8,597 bases of DNA. Source: Methylovirgula sp. Lineage in GTDB: Bacteria > Pseudomonadota > Alphaproteobacteria > Rhizobiales > Beijerinckiaceae. The notes under the pieces are model-generated. The model was not told the origin of the DNA. It did no database searches and was given only the letters and a program-made list of their open reading frames with translations. Shown one piece after another: positions 1 to 8,494 of the stretch. Every line of letters starts with the position of its first letter. Position 1 is the first letter of the stretch. The stretch spans positions 1 through 8,597 of the forward strand of contig JASHSW010000182.1 in NCBI GenBank assembly GCA_030038595.1, in the 5' to 3' direction. Made by a program: the position numbers and the translations under genes.

Positions 1-884
<884 letters not shown>

Positions 885-2048
885 TCAGGCCTTCGAGGCG
901 GCGGCCCTGCGCGGCGTGTCGATCCCCCCGTGCGGCAGGGCGAGATAGGCTGCCGAGCGCATCTCCATCAGCCGCGATACGGTCCGCCCGAATTCAAGGA
1001 CTTCGCGCTTTCGCTTGCCGAGATAGAGAGCCGCCGGTTCGGCGGCGGCCGAAGCGATCAGTTTCACATGCTGGTCATAAAGCGCGTCGATCAGCAGGAT
1101 GAATCGCTTCGCCGCGTCGGCCTGTTCGGAGCGAATGACTGGGATGGCATCGATGATCACAGTGTGGAAATTCTGCGCTATGGCCAGGAAATCCAGCGGT
1201 CCGAGCGGCGCCGAGCAGAGATCCGCGAAGTGGAAGCGCGCGACATGCGCCTTCGCCTGCGGCACCTGGATACTGCGTCCGAGCACGTCGAGGCGGGCGC
1301 TCGGGCCGCGCTCGATGCCGGTGAGCGCCGCGAAGGCCCGCGTTAACGCCGCGTCCGCTTTGGCGTCGTCGGGAACGTAATACACGGGTTCGCCCTTTAA
1401 TTTCTCGAGCCGGAAATCGGTGCGCGCGGCAAGATGCAGCACGTCCAACCGCTCCGTCAGCAGATCGATGAAGGGCAGAAATAAGGTTCGGTTGAGGCCT
1501 TCCTTGTAGAGTTCCTGCGGCTCGACATTCGAGGTCGCAACGAGAACGACTCCGCATTGGAAGAGAGCTTTGAACAGACGCCCGAGGATCATCGCGTCGG
1601 CGATATCGGTCACCAGCAGCTCGTCGAGACATAACAGCCAGCAATCGGCGGCGATCGCCTCGGCGACAGGCACGATCGGATCGTCGCCTTTCACCTCGCC
1701 GCGTTTGAGTTGCTGGCGATAGGCGAAGACCCGCGCGTGCACCTCCGCCATGAAGCTGTGAAAATGCAGGCGCCGCTTGTGGGTGAGTTGAGCTTCTTCA
1801 AAGAACAGATCCATGAGCATGGTCTTGCCGCGCCCGACCGATCCCCAGATGTAGCCGCCGCGCAGCGGCACTGCGGGGCGCGCCCCGACCAGCCAGCCGA
1901 GCGCCGCCGATTTGCGCGCCGGACGATAGAAGGCAAGTTCCTCCGCCAGTTTCTCAAGGCTGCGTAATGCCTGTTCCTGGGCCGGATCGCGTTCGAGCTG
2001 GCCGCGCCCGACGCGATGCAAATAGCGTTCAAGAAGGATGTGGGGCAT
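885..2048 (-). CDS. zapE: Cell division protein ZapE (AFG1-like ATPase)
   Basis: Member of the AFG1/ZapE P-loop ATPase family; in E. coli ZapE associates with the Z-ring during constriction, and the mitochondrial homologue Afg1/LACE1 acts in protein quality control. From the ATG at 2046-2048 the protein has 387 residues, normal for the family. It opens with LLERYLHRV and DPAQ, the usual family beginning. Walker A is GSVGRGKT at about 69-76, Walker B is LLCLDELLVTD at about 138-148 followed by IADAMILGRLF, and the TSNVEPQELYKEGLNR then FLPFIDLL blocks carry the conserved arginine region. The Walker B segment departs from the commoner CFDEFxVTD by having Leu in place of both Phe. An upstream ATG at 2081 would add 11 residues and overlap the preceding gene; I prefer 2048 because it fits the family N-terminus, though neither start has a strong ribosome site. 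It begins 5 bp after the PotF-like gene, suggesting co-transcription. Confidence 0.93.
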   Translation of the reverse strand: MPHILLERYLHRVGRGQLERDPAQEQALRSLEKLAEELAFYRPARKSAALGWLVGARPAVPLRGGYIWGSVGRGKTMLMDLFFEEAQLTHKRRLHFHSFMAEVHARVFAYRQQLKRGEVKGDDPIVPVAEAIAADCWLLCLDELLVTDIADAMILGRLFKALFQCGVVLVATSNVEPQELYKEGLNRTLFLPFIDLLTERLDVLHLAARTDFRLEKLKGEPVYYVPDDAKADAALTRAFAALTGIERGPSARLDVLGRSIQVPQAKAHVARFHFADLCSAPLGPLDFLAIAQNFHTVIIDAIPVIRSEQADAAKRFILLIDALYDQHVKLIASAAAEPAALYLGKRKREVLEFGRTVSRLMEMRSAAYLALPHGGIDTPRRAAASKA

Positions 2049-2053
2049 GCTCG

Positions 2054-3136
2054 CTATTTGCCGGCCTTGATCCGTGTCCATTCGCGTTCGATGAATTCTT
2101 GCAACTCCGGATCGCGCCCCCCCACGGAATAGAGATGTTTCATGGTTTCGGCGTCCGGATAAATCGCCTGAGCGGTCGCGGGAAGAAGTGCCTTGGCACC
2201 GGCGACGCCGCTGGCGAACCCCGTCGCAGCGACGTTACGGGCGGCGACATCCGGGCGCAGCAGGAAATCGATGAATGCATACGCCGCCGAGAGATGCGGC
2301 GCGCCTTCGGGAATTGCCAGGTTATCGAGTGCGATGACGCTTCCCTCCTTGGGGATCGCATAACCGATGTTGATGCCGTTATCGGCCTCGCTGGCGCGGC
2401 TCGCCGCCAGCGCAGCGTCGCCCGACCAACCGACCGCGAGACAAATATCGCCATTGGCCAGCGCATTGATATATTCCGAGGAATGGAATTTCTTCACGTT
2501 CCGCCTGAGCGCGCTCAAAAGATCCGCGGCACGCCGCAGATCGTTCCAATCGCGCGTATTGGGATCGAGCTTCAAAGCGATGAGGGCGATCGCGAAGAGG
2601 TCTTGCGGATCGTCGAGCACTTCGACTCCGCAGTCGGCGAATTTCTTCAAGATCTCCGGATTGAAGATGACGTCCCAGGAATCGGGCAGTTCGCCGCCGA
2701 GCCGGGCGCGGGCTTTGTCCGCATCGAAGGCAATTCCAAGGGTAAACCACGCGTAGTTGACGGCATAGCGGTTGCCGGGATCATCGATTGCGAGCCGCGC
2801 CATGATCTGCGGCGAAAGATTGCTGGCATTGGGCAATCGCTGTCGATCGAGCTTTTGCAGCAGGCCGGCGGCGATCGCTCTGCGCAGCACGGGACCGGAA
2901 GGAACGACGACATCGTAGTCGCCTCTGGCAAGCATCAAATGTGTCAGAAGCGCCGCGTCCGAGTCATACGTATCGTAGAAGACCCTGATGCCGGTTTTGC
3001 GGGTGAAATCCTCGAGAACGCGCGGATCGACGTAATCGCTCCAACCGAACACATCGACGACCCGCTCGTCGGCGGCCGGCGCGGGCAGACCGCTCAAGGA
3101 TATGAACGAGAGAACCAGCAGGGCGAAACGTCGCAT
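2054..3136 (-). CDS. Periplasmic polyamine-type substrate-binding protein, PotF/PotD family
   Basis: A 360-residue extracytoplasmic solute-binding protein resembling PotF, the putrescine receptor of the PotFGHI ABC importer. Residues 1 to about 22 form a signal peptide (basic MRR, hydrophobic core, APAADE cleavage region). PotF-like landmarks follow in order: GWSDYVDP at 31-38, the VVVPSGP strand-turn at 76-82, DSWDVIFNPE at 152-161, CGVEVLDDPQDLF at 169-181, FHSSEYINALANGDICLAVGW at 217-237 and an ending like PotF's (EREWTRIKAGK). Ligand-type residues kept are Trp32, Tyr35, Ser80, Trp237, Asp240 and Asp271. Residues aligning with PotF Phe276 and Tyr314 appear to be alanines, so substrate may differ from putrescine. 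No permease or ATPase gene lies beside it; only zapE follows, 5 bp downstream. Family is secure, ligand is not. Confidence 0.9.
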   Translation of the reverse strand: MRRFALLVLSFISLSGLPAPAADERVVDVFGWSDYVDPRVLEDFTRKTGIRVFYDTYDSDAALLTHLMLARGDYDVVVPSGPVLRRAIAAGLLQKLDRQRLPNASNLSPQIMARLAIDDPGNRYAVNYAWFTLGIAFDADKARARLGGELPDSWDVIFNPEILKKFADCGVEVLDDPQDLFAIALIALKLDPNTRDWNDLRRAADLLSALRRNVKKFHSSEYINALANGDICLAVGWSGDAALAASRASEADNGINIGYAIPKEGSVIALDNLAIPEGAPHLSAAYAFIDFLLRPDVAARNVAATGFASGVAGAKALLPATAQAIYPDAETMKHLYSVGGRDPELQEFIEREWTRIKAGK

Positions 3137-3168
3137 CTTCAGGGTCTTCGCGAAACGCGGGTGATCTG

Positions 3169-3197
3169 GTCTCGCGGTCCGACGTGGCCGTTGTCAA
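3169..3197 (-). promoter_or_regulatory. Possible sigma-70 promoter for the PotF-like gene and zapE
   Basis: In the ~100-bp divergent gap, the minus strand carries a perfect TTGACA (3197-3192). Seventeen bases further lies CGAGAC (3174-3169), a poor -10 match, though alphaproteobacterial -10 boxes are often degenerate. The implied transcript would start around 3160 and leave a leader of about 25 nt before the ATG at 3136. Only the -35 box is convincing. The gap is too short for a typical cobalamin riboswitch in front of cobU. Confidence 0.35.
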
Positions 3198-3236
3198 GCC
3201 TTGCCGTGCCGGCGGCTTCGCGGGATAGAGGCTGGC

Positions 3237-3788
3237 ATGGATGAACTGCCGCAGTTTCGCAGCCTTTTGGTGATCGGCGGCGCGCGTTCGGGGAAAAGCC
3301 GTTACGGGCAGAGATGCGCCGAGCGAGCCTGCAAGAAGCGGGTGTTGATCGCTACGGCGCAGGCCGGAGACGCCGAGATGGCGGCGCGCATCGCGGCGCA
3401 CCGGCAGACGCGCGGCGACGGCTGGCGCGTCGTCGAGGAAAGCTTGGCGCTGGTGCATGTCGTGCAGCGCGAGGCGGCGGCAGACACAATTCTGCTCGTC
3501 GATTGCCTGACGCTTTGGCTCAGCAATCTCATGCACCACGCAGATGATCCCGAGGCGCAGAGCGAGCTGCTCGCCGCAGCAATCCGGCAGCTCGCCGGAC
3601 CCGCCATCTTCGTCTCGAACGAGGTCGGGCTCGGAATCGTCCCCCCTACGGAACTTGGTCGCCGGTTTCGCGATGCGCAGGGGCGCCTCAACCAGAACAT
3701 GGCTGCGGTCTGCGACGCCGTCGTGCTCATTGCCGCCGGGCTACCTTTGGTTCTCAAGCCTGCGCCGCAGAATGCCCTGCGACTTTAG
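3237..3788 (+). CDS. cobU: Bifunctional adenosylcobinamide kinase / adenosylcobinamide-phosphate guanylyltransferase
   Basis: Cytoplasmic enzyme (called CobP in the Pseudomonas denitrificans nomenclature) that phosphorylates adenosylcobinamide and then transfers GMP to it, giving adenosyl-GDP-cobinamide in nucleotide-loop assembly of vitamin B12. The 183-residue protein matches the family length. Walker A is GGARSGKS at 14-21, the region around His55 (AARIAAHRQTRGDGW) holds the histidine expected to be guanylylated, LLVDCLTLWLSNLM at 87-99 is the Walker B region, and NEVGLGIVP at 128-136 and GRLNQ at 149-153 are family signatures. I chose the ATG at 3237 because GAGG at 3228-3231 gives a good ribosome site with 5-nt spacing; a TTG at 3201 would add 12 residues before the normal family start. 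No other cobalamin gene is in view. cysD follows after 88 bp. Confidence 0.95.
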   Translation: MDELPQFRSLLVIGGARSGKSRYGQRCAERACKKRVLIATAQAGDAEMAARIAAHRQTRGDGWRVVEESLALVHVVQREAAADTILLVDCLTLWLSNLMHHADDPEAQSELLAAAIRQLAGPAIFVSNEVGLGIVPPTELGRRFRDAQGRLNQNMAAVCDAVVLIAAGLPLVLKPAPQNALRL

Positions 3789-3807
3789 CGGCGCGGCCGG
3801 ATGCGAT

Positions 3808-3836
3808 TTGCACCTGCCGAGGCCAACGGATAAGAG
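3808..3836 (+). promoter_or_regulatory. Possible promoter for cysD-cysNC
   Basis: Between cobU and cysD, TTGCAC (3808-3813) and TAAGAG (3831-3836) are 17 bp apart. Each matches the sigma-70 consensus at only about half its positions. The implied start near 3843 leaves a leader of roughly 34 nt before the cysD GTG. I saw no riboswitch-like structure or recognisable sulfur-regulator operator in this 88-bp gap. Confidence 0.3.
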
Positions 3837-3876
3837 CAAATGCAATGTGAAATCGGAATTCAATCGGAAATAATCT

Positions 3877-4782
3877 GTGAATAACCTTTCGGCGCATCTT
3901 CGCGAGCTCGAAGCCGAAGCGATCTTCATCATGCGCGAGGTCGTGGCCGAGTTCGCCCGTCCGGTGCTCCTCTATTCGATCGGCAAGGATTCGGGCGTGA
4001 TGCTGCACGTCGCCCAGAAGGCGTTCTATCCGGGCAAGCTGCCCTTCCCCTTGTTGCACGTCGATACCACGTGGAAATTCAAGGAGATGATCGCGTTCCG
4101 CGACGCCACGGCGGCGCGCCTCGGAGTCGATCTCATCGTCTATACCAACGAAGAAGGCCTGCGCCGCGGCATTTCGCCGATCGCCTCGGGATCGGCGCTG
4201 CATACGCAGGTGATGAAGACCGAAGCTTTACGGCAGGCGCTCGACAAATATCGGTTCGATGCGGCCTTCGGCGGGGCACGGCGCGACGAGGAAAAGAGTC
4301 GCGCCAAGGAGCGGATTTTTTCACATCGTTCCGCCGCGCATGCTTGGGATCCGCGCAACCAGCGCCCGGAACTTTGGCGGCTATTCAACACCAGGATCAA
4401 ACCGGGCGAATCGATGCGCGTTTTTCCGCTCTCCAATTGGACCGAACAAGACGTGTGGGAATATACAGCCGCCGAATCGATCCCCGTCGTGCCGCTCTAT
4501 TTCGCCAAAGAGCGGCCGGTGGTCGAGCGCGACGGAACGCTGATCATGGTCGACGACGAACGCCTGCCGCTCAAGCCCGGCGAAAAGCCGCGCCTGGAGC
4601 GCGTCCGCTTCCGCACGCTCGGCTGCTATCCGCTCTCCGGCGCGATCCGCTCCGCCGCCGCAACGCTCGACGACATCCTCGCCGAGATGCGCAATGCCAA
4701 GACCTCGGAGCGGCAGGGGCGGCTGATCGATCACGACGAAACGGGATCGATGGAGAAGAAGAAGCGCGAGGGCTATTTTTGA
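3877..4782 (+). CDS. cysD: Sulfate adenylyltransferase subunit 2 (CysD)
   Basis: Catalytic subunit of ATP sulfurylase, which makes adenosine 5'-phosphosulfate (APS) and pyrophosphate from sulfate and ATP, driven by GTP hydrolysis in CysN. The 301-residue protein is the usual length. Visible: [16 protein letters not shown] at the N-terminus, the PP-loop SIGKDSG at 34-40 (most relatives have KDSS), the [12 protein letters not shown] block at 57-68, [15 protein letters not shown] at 132-146, [11 protein letters not shown] at 157-167, [14 protein letters not shown] at 183-196 and the conserved ending [10 protein letters not shown]. The start is a GTG at 3877, preceded by GGAA at 3866-3869 with a 7-nt spacer; it sits exactly where relatives begin. 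Its stop codon shares one base with the cysNC start (TGATG), so the two subunits are translationally coupled. Confidence 0.97.
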   Translation: MNNLSAHLRELEAEAIFIMREVVAEFARPVLLYSIGKDSGVMLHVAQKAFYPGKLPFPLLHVDTTWKFKEMIAFRDATAARLGVDLIVYTNEEGLRRGISPIASGSALHTQVMKTEALRQALDKYRFDAAFGGARRDEEKSRAKERIFSHRSAAHAWDPRNQRPELWRLFNTRIKPGESMRVFPLSNWTEQDVWEYTAAESIPVVPLYFAKERPVVERDGTLIMVDDERLPLKPGEKPRLERVRFRTLGCYPLSGAIRSAAATLDDILAEMRNAKTSERQGRLIDHDETGSMEKKKREGYF

Positions 4783-6713
4783 TGAGCGAAGCCGTCGAGA
4801 TCGAAACCCTGCGGAAGCGCGTCGCGGCGGGCCACGCGGCGGCGCTGCCCACTTTGCGCTTTCTGACCTGCGGCTCCGTGGACGACGGCAAATCCACCTT
4901 GATCGGACGGCTGTTCTACGAACAGCAACTGATCCACGAGGATCAACTCGCCGCGCTTGAGCGCGACTCGAAAAAACACGGGACTGTCGGGCCCGACATT
5001 GATTTCGCTCTGCTCGTCGATGGGCTCGAAGCGGAACGCGAGCAGGGCATCACCATCGACGTCGCCTACCGCGCCTTTTCGACCAGCAACCGCGCTTTCA
5101 TCGTCGCCGATACGCCGGGCCACGAACAGTATACGCGCAATATGGCGACCGGCGCATCGAATTGCGATCTCGCCGTCCTGCTCGTCGACAGCCGCAAGGG
5201 ACTGCTCCCGCAGACGCATCGGCACGCGACGATCGTCTCACTGCTCGGCATTCGTCACGTCGTGCTCGCCGTCAACAAGATCGATCTTACCGGCTACGAT
5301 CAAGCGGCCTTCGCGAAGATTTGCGCCGATTTCGCCGCCTTCGCGGCGCCGCTTAGGTTTGCGAGTTGCGTCGCTATCCCGATCTCGGCCCGTTTCGGCG
5401 ACAACATTTCGCGAAATAGCAAGCGAACGCCCTGGTATCTGGGTCCCAGTCTCGTTTCCTATCTCGAAACCATCAGCGTCGAGCAAGACCGCAGCACGCT
5501 GCCCTTCCGTATGCCGGTACAGTGGGTGAACCGGCCGCATCTCGATTTCCGCGGATTTTGCGGGACGATCGCTTCGGGAGAAGTTCGGCGAGGCGACGAG
5601 GTTGTGGTCGCCCTCTCGGGCAAATTGACCCGCATCGAGCGTATCGTCGCGGCGGACGGCGATCTCGAGGTGGGTCGGGCCGGCGACTCGGTCACCTTGA
5701 CGCTCGCCGACGCCGTAGACATAGGACGCGGCGACGTGCTGGCCGCACCCCACGCGCGCCCCGATGTCGCCGACCAGTTCGCCGCCAATCTCATCTGGAT
5801 GAGCGACGAAAAGCTCCTGCCGGGCCGTTCCTATCTCATGAAGATCGGGACGCGCACCATTCCGGTCAGCGTGACCGAAGTCAAATATCGGCTCGACGTC
5901 ACCACGCTCGCGCAACATCCGGCCAAGACCCTGAGCCTGAACGAAGTGGGCTTTTGCAATCTTGCTACCAGCGCGGCGATCGCCTTCGACCCTTATGCAG
6001 AAAATCGGGTGATGGGCGCGTTCATTCTCATCGACCGATTTTCCAATGCGACGGCCGGCGCCGGACTCGTTGCCTTCGGCCTGCGACGGGCAACGAACAT
6101 CCATCCGCAGGACCTAACCATCGTCAAGGAAGCGCGGGCGCGAATGAAACATCAGCGCCCCGCCGTTCTCTGGTTCACCGGCCTGCCCGGCTCCGGTAAG
6201 TCGACCGTCGCGAACCTCGTCGAACAGCAGTTGCACGCGCGCGGCGTACATACGATTCTTCTCGATGGCGACAATATCCGGCACGGATTGAACAAGGACC
6301 TCGGCTTTTCCGCCGCCGATCGCCTCGAAAACATCCGCCGCGTCGGCGAAGTCGCGAAGCTTATGACGGATGCAGGCCTTATCGTTCTCTGCGCCTTCAT
6401 CTCGCCGTTTGCGGTCGAACGGCAGATGGTGCGCGACATTCTGGCGCCCGGCGAATTTGTCGAGATTTTCGTCGATACGCCGCTTGCGCTTTGCATCGCG
6501 CGCGATCCGAAGGGCCTCTACAAAAAGGCGCTTGCCGGCGAGATCAAAGATTTCACCGGTGTCGATCAGGCCTACGAATCCCCCAAGGCGCCCGAGCTCG
6601 TGCTTGCCCAACGCGACGCCACCGCTCAGCAATCCAGCGCCAGAGTGATCGCCTACCTTGTCGAGCGCTCCTATATCGAGCGTTTCGATGATTCCGGCGA
6701 CTGGTCGATTTGA
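4782..6713 (+). CDS. cysNC: Bifunctional sulfate adenylyltransferase subunit 1 / adenylylsulfate kinase (CysN-CysC fusion)
   Basis: A 643-residue fusion of the regulatory GTPase subunit of ATP sulfurylase with APS kinase, so APS made with CysD can be phosphorylated to PAPS by the same complex. The CysN part (about 20-450) shows the GTPase motifs GSVDDGKS at 31-38, GITIDVAYR at 89-97, DTPGH at 110-114 and NKID at 165-168, followed by the beta-barrel domains of translation-factor type. The CysC part (about 458-643) shows Walker A GLPGSGKS at 467-474, [16 protein letters not shown] at 495-510, the FISPF segment with Ser541 (the family's active-site serine), and [13 protein letters not shown] then [11 protein letters not shown] at 571-601. 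All key residues are present in both halves. NodQ of rhizobia has the same architecture, but no nod genes are nearby, so general sulfate activation is the simpler reading. The frame stays open upstream across cysD, but the ATG at 4782 is the family start. Confidence 0.97.
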   Translation: MSEAVEIETLRKRVAAGHAAALPTLRFLTCGSVDDGKSTLIGRLFYEQQLIHEDQLAALERDSKKHGTVGPDIDFALLVDGLEAEREQGITIDVAYRAFSTSNRAFIVADTPGHEQYTRNMATGASNCDLAVLLVDSRKGLLPQTHRHATIVSLLGIRHVVLAVNKIDLTGYDQAAFAKICADFAAFAAPLRFASCVAIPISARFGDNISRNSKRTPWYLGPSLVSYLETISVEQDRSTLPFRMPVQWVNRPHLDFRGFCGTIASGEVRRGDEVVVALSGKLTRIERIVAADGDLEVGRAGDSVTLTLADAVDIGRGDVLAAPHARPDVADQFAANLIWMSDEKLLPGRSYLMKIGTRTIPVSVTEVKYRLDVTTLAQHPAKTLSLNEVGFCNLATSAAIAFDPYAENRVMGAFILIDRFSNATAGAGLVAFGLRRATNIHPQDLTIVKEARARMKHQRPAVLWFTGLPGSGKSTVANLVEQQLHARGVHTILLDGDNIRHGLNKDLGFSAADRLENIRRVGEVAKLMTDAGLIVLCAFISPFAVERQMVRDILAPGEFVEIFVDTPLALCIARDPKGLYKKALAGEIKDFTGVDQAYESPKAPELVLAQRDATAQQSSARVIAYLVERSYIERFDDSGDWSI

Positions 6714-7108
6714 GCATGGCCGCTGCATTGCTTGGCGGCGCTTATCCACTGTTTTCCCCGGCGCCGACGCAAGCCGCGAGTCTTCTTCGCCCTGCCTTCG
6801 GAAGATCATCTGCGCCTGTGGAGAAATCGGCGCGGAGCGCCGCGCCGACGGAGAGTTTGCGTGCGCAACACGTTTTGATGTCGTCGAGCTGTTGCAGAAT
6901 CACCTCACGATGTGATTCTGTATCTTCAACATGAGTCGCGACAAATAGCTCGCTTTGGCGGCACGACGGCCGTCTCATTTATTTCGGTCATGCGCGAGGA
7001 GGCCGCATGGCTTGTTGTGGACCATCGCCGGCTTTGGCTCGCAGCGGCTCAGCCCCGGCGTCTCGGGTCGGTTGGCGTTCGAAATCATCATTCTTCCAGG
7101 ACATCGGC
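6714..7108. other. Gene-poor gap between cysNC and ybjN
   Basis: About 395 bp with no open frame I can recognise. It holds the inverted repeat at 6895-6920 and two 9-mers one mismatch from the DnaA-box consensus: TTATCCACT at 6742-6750 and TGTGGAGAA at 6817-6825, the latter on the opposite strand. A strong AGGAGG at 6997-7002 precedes an ATG at 7007 in frame with ybjN. A 78-codon minus-strand frame (6978-6742) exists but has no ribosome site and no family resemblance. The gap probably contains the end of the cysNC transcript and the ybjN promoter, neither of which I could define. Confidence 0.5.
6895..6920. repeat. Perfect inverted repeat, 9-bp arms with 8-nt spacer
   Basis: CAGAATCAC at 6895-6903 and its exact reverse complement GTGATTCTG at 6912-6920 flank the spacer CTCACGAT. 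The arms are AT-richer than the surroundings. It lies 182 bp beyond cysNC and about 190 bp before the favoured ybjN start. No run of T follows, so it is not a classic intrinsic terminator; a protein-binding operator or an mRNA hairpin is equally possible. Confidence 0.6.
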
Positions 7109-7606
7109 ATGCTTTCGCAAATTGATCTTACGCAAACCGAAAATCCCGTCGATCAGATCGAAAGGATCGCGTCTCACAATCAATGGTCGTTCGACCGCGA
7201 CGAAGAGGATGAAATATCGATCGCCGTCGCCGGCGCGTTTACCGAATACAACATCGCATTCACCTGGCTCGCGGACATGGAGGCGGTGCATGTCGCCTGC
7301 GCCTTCGACCTCAAAGTACCGCAAGCGCGGCGCAACGAGATGCTCGCCTTGATGGCGCTCATCAACGAGCAGCTGTGGATCGGCCACTTCGATATTTGGC
7401 CGCAGGACGGGGTGATCATGTTTCGGCATGCGATGCTATTGACAGGCGGCGCCGCCCTCAACGCGCACCAGTGCGAGGCGGCTTTGACCAGTGCGGTCGC
7501 TGCGTGCGAGCGTTATTATCAGGCCTTTCAGTTCGTGGTCTGGGCCGGCAAGAGCGGCCGGGAGGCGCTCGATACGGCCATGTTGGAGACGAAAGGCGAA
7601 GCGTAA
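7109..7606 (+). CDS. YbjN domain-containing protein
   Basis: A 165-residue soluble protein of the YbjN family, as found in many Alphaproteobacteria. Its molecular role is not settled; the fold resembles type III secretion chaperones and E. coli YbjN has been linked to stress and motility phenotypes. Recognisable blocks: NPVDQIERIASHNQWSFDR at 12-30, DEISIAVAG at 34-42, the AFDLKVPQARRNE segment at 65-77, ALINEQLWIGHFDIW at 83-97 and RYYQAFQFVVWAG at 135-147, ending in GEA. I chose the ATG at 7109 (AGGA at 7098-7101, 7-nt spacer) because the family starts about here. An in-frame ATG at 7007 has a stronger AGGAGG and would add 34 residues of unfamiliar Ser/Arg-rich sequence. The stop at 7604-7606 directly touches the proC ATG, so the two are surely one transcription unit. 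Confidence 0.9.
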   Translation: MLSQIDLTQTENPVDQIERIASHNQWSFDRDEEDEISIAVAGAFTEYNIAFTWLADMEAVHVACAFDLKVPQARRNEMLALMALINEQLWIGHFDIWPQDGVIMFRHAMLLTGGAALNAHQCEAALTSAVAACERYYQAFQFVVWAGKSGREALDTAMLETKGEA

Positions 7607-8428
7607 ATGGCCACCGGCGGGGAAATCGCCTCGCTGCTGCTCGTCGGCGCCGGCAAGATGGGCGGCGCCTTGCTGCAAGCCTGGCTCGACCGCGGCTTCG
7701 ATGCGGCGCGCATTCATGTGCTCGATCCTCAACTCGCCCCGCGAATCGCGGCGCTCTGCCTGGCGCGCGGCATTGCGCTGGGCGCGCCCGCGACGCCGCC
7801 TTCGGTGCTCGTGCTCGCCGTCAAGCCGCAGGTATTGGACGACGTTGCCCCGCTGCTTGCTCCGCTCACCCGCCAGGATACGCTCGTCATCTCCATTCTC
7901 GCCGGCAAGACGATTCGCAATCTCGCGCAACGCCTGCCTGGTGCAATCGTACGCGCCATGCCCAATCTCGCGGCCGCGGCCGCCAGCGGGATCACGGCGG
8001 CGGTCGCTTCCGCGAGCGTAACTTCGGCGCAGAAGCAGACCGCCGACGTGCTTCTCTCCGCGGTCGGGCGCGTCGAATGGCTATCCGACGAAGGTTTGAT
8101 CGATGCGATTACCGCCGTCTCAGGTTCCGGCCCGGCCTATGTATTCTATCTCGCCGAATGCCTGGCTGCGGCGGGCGTCGCAGCCGGTCTGCCACGCGAT
8201 CTCGCAACCCGGCTTGCCCGCGCTACGATCGAAGGCGCCGGCGCTTTGCTGGTGCGTCAGCCGGAAGTCTCCGTCGCAGAGCTGCGGGCAGCCGTCACTT
8301 CGCCGGGCGGCACGACCGCTGCGGCGCTCGCCGTTCTCAGCGGCGAAGCCGGATTGGAAAAGCTGATTAGGGACGCGGTCGCGGCGGCCAAGCGGCGCGC
8401 CCAGGAGCTTTCGGGCGGACCGGCGTAA
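7607..8428 (+). CDS. proC: Pyrroline-5-carboxylate reductase
   Basis: Cytoplasmic NAD(P)H-dependent enzyme that reduces 1-pyrroline-5-carboxylate to L-proline, the last step of proline synthesis. The 273 residues match the family. Features: Rossmann motif LLVGAGKMGGALL at 11-23, AVKPQVLDDV at 71-80, VRAMPN at 115-120, and the C-terminal signature from AVSGSGPAYVFYLAE (170-184) through GAGALL (210-215) to VTSPGGTTAAAL (230-241). The usual PNTP motif after VRAM reads PNLA here, followed by a low-complexity alanine run, so one normally conserved spot is altered while the catalytic-domain signature is intact. The ATG follows the ybjN stop with no gap; GGAG and AAAGG at the end of ybjN can serve as ribosome site. 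A weak 5-bp hairpin (8416-8436) spans the stop codon but lacks a T-run. Confidence 0.96.
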   Translation: MATGGEIASLLLVGAGKMGGALLQAWLDRGFDAARIHVLDPQLAPRIAALCLARGIALGAPATPPSVLVLAVKPQVLDDVAPLLAPLTRQDTLVISILAGKTIRNLAQRLPGAIVRAMPNLAAAAASGITAAVASASVTSAQKQTADVLLSAVGRVEWLSDEGLIDAITAVSGSGPAYVFYLAECLAAAGVAAGLPRDLATRLARATIEGAGALLVRQPEVSVAELRAAVTSPGGTTAAALAVLSGEAGLEKLIRDAVAAAKRRAQELSGGPA

Positions 8429-8458
8429 AACGTCCGAATCTCAAGGCAGCGGATAATC

Positions 8459-8486
8459 TTGACTGTCGAGGCTAGCGCTCTAGTCT
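8459..8486 (+). promoter_or_regulatory. Possible promoter for the last, partial gene
   Basis: TTGACT at 8459-8464 (five of six -35 consensus bases) is followed after 16 bp by TAGTCT at 8481-8486, a weak -10 match. It lies in the 95-bp gap after proC, upstream of a palindrome and a good ribosome site. A start near 8493 would put the palindrome at the 5' end of the transcript. Confidence 0.35.
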
Positions 8487-8494
8487 TTGGGACA

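Noticed and set aside
3137..3236. Cobalamin riboswitch upstream of cobU
   Set aside because: The gap is only about 100 bp, shorter than a typical B12 riboswitch, and I see no B12-box-like core.
1967..3244. 425-codon plus-strand open frame opposite the PotF-like gene and the end of zapE
   Set aside because: It is exactly antisense to two genes with clear family motifs, and its translation has no recognisable domain and the Arg/Gly-rich look of a shadow frame in GC-rich DNA.
5238..6104. 288-codon minus-strand open frame inside cysNC
   Set aside because: Antisense shadow of an intact, motif-complete CysN; composition is typical of the opposite strand of GC-rich genes.
4782..6713. NodQ (Nod-factor sulfation) instead of CysNC
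   Set aside because: Architecture is identical, but there are no nod genes or nod-box nearby and the gene is coupled to cysD among housekeeping genes.
6114..6809. 231-codon minus-strand open frame opposite the CysC domain and running into the gap
   Set aside because: Mostly antisense to conserved CysC sequence, with no recognisable domain or ribosome site.
6742..6978. 78-codon minus-strand frame in the gap before ybjN
   Set aside because: It lies in otherwise non-coding DNA and so is not strictly excluded, but there is no ribosome site before its ATG, it contains the inverted repeat, and the translation resembles no family I know.
7375..8370. 331-codon plus-strand frame across ybjN and proC
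   Set aside because: Out of frame with both genes, Arg-rich, and overlaps two proteins with clear family signatures.
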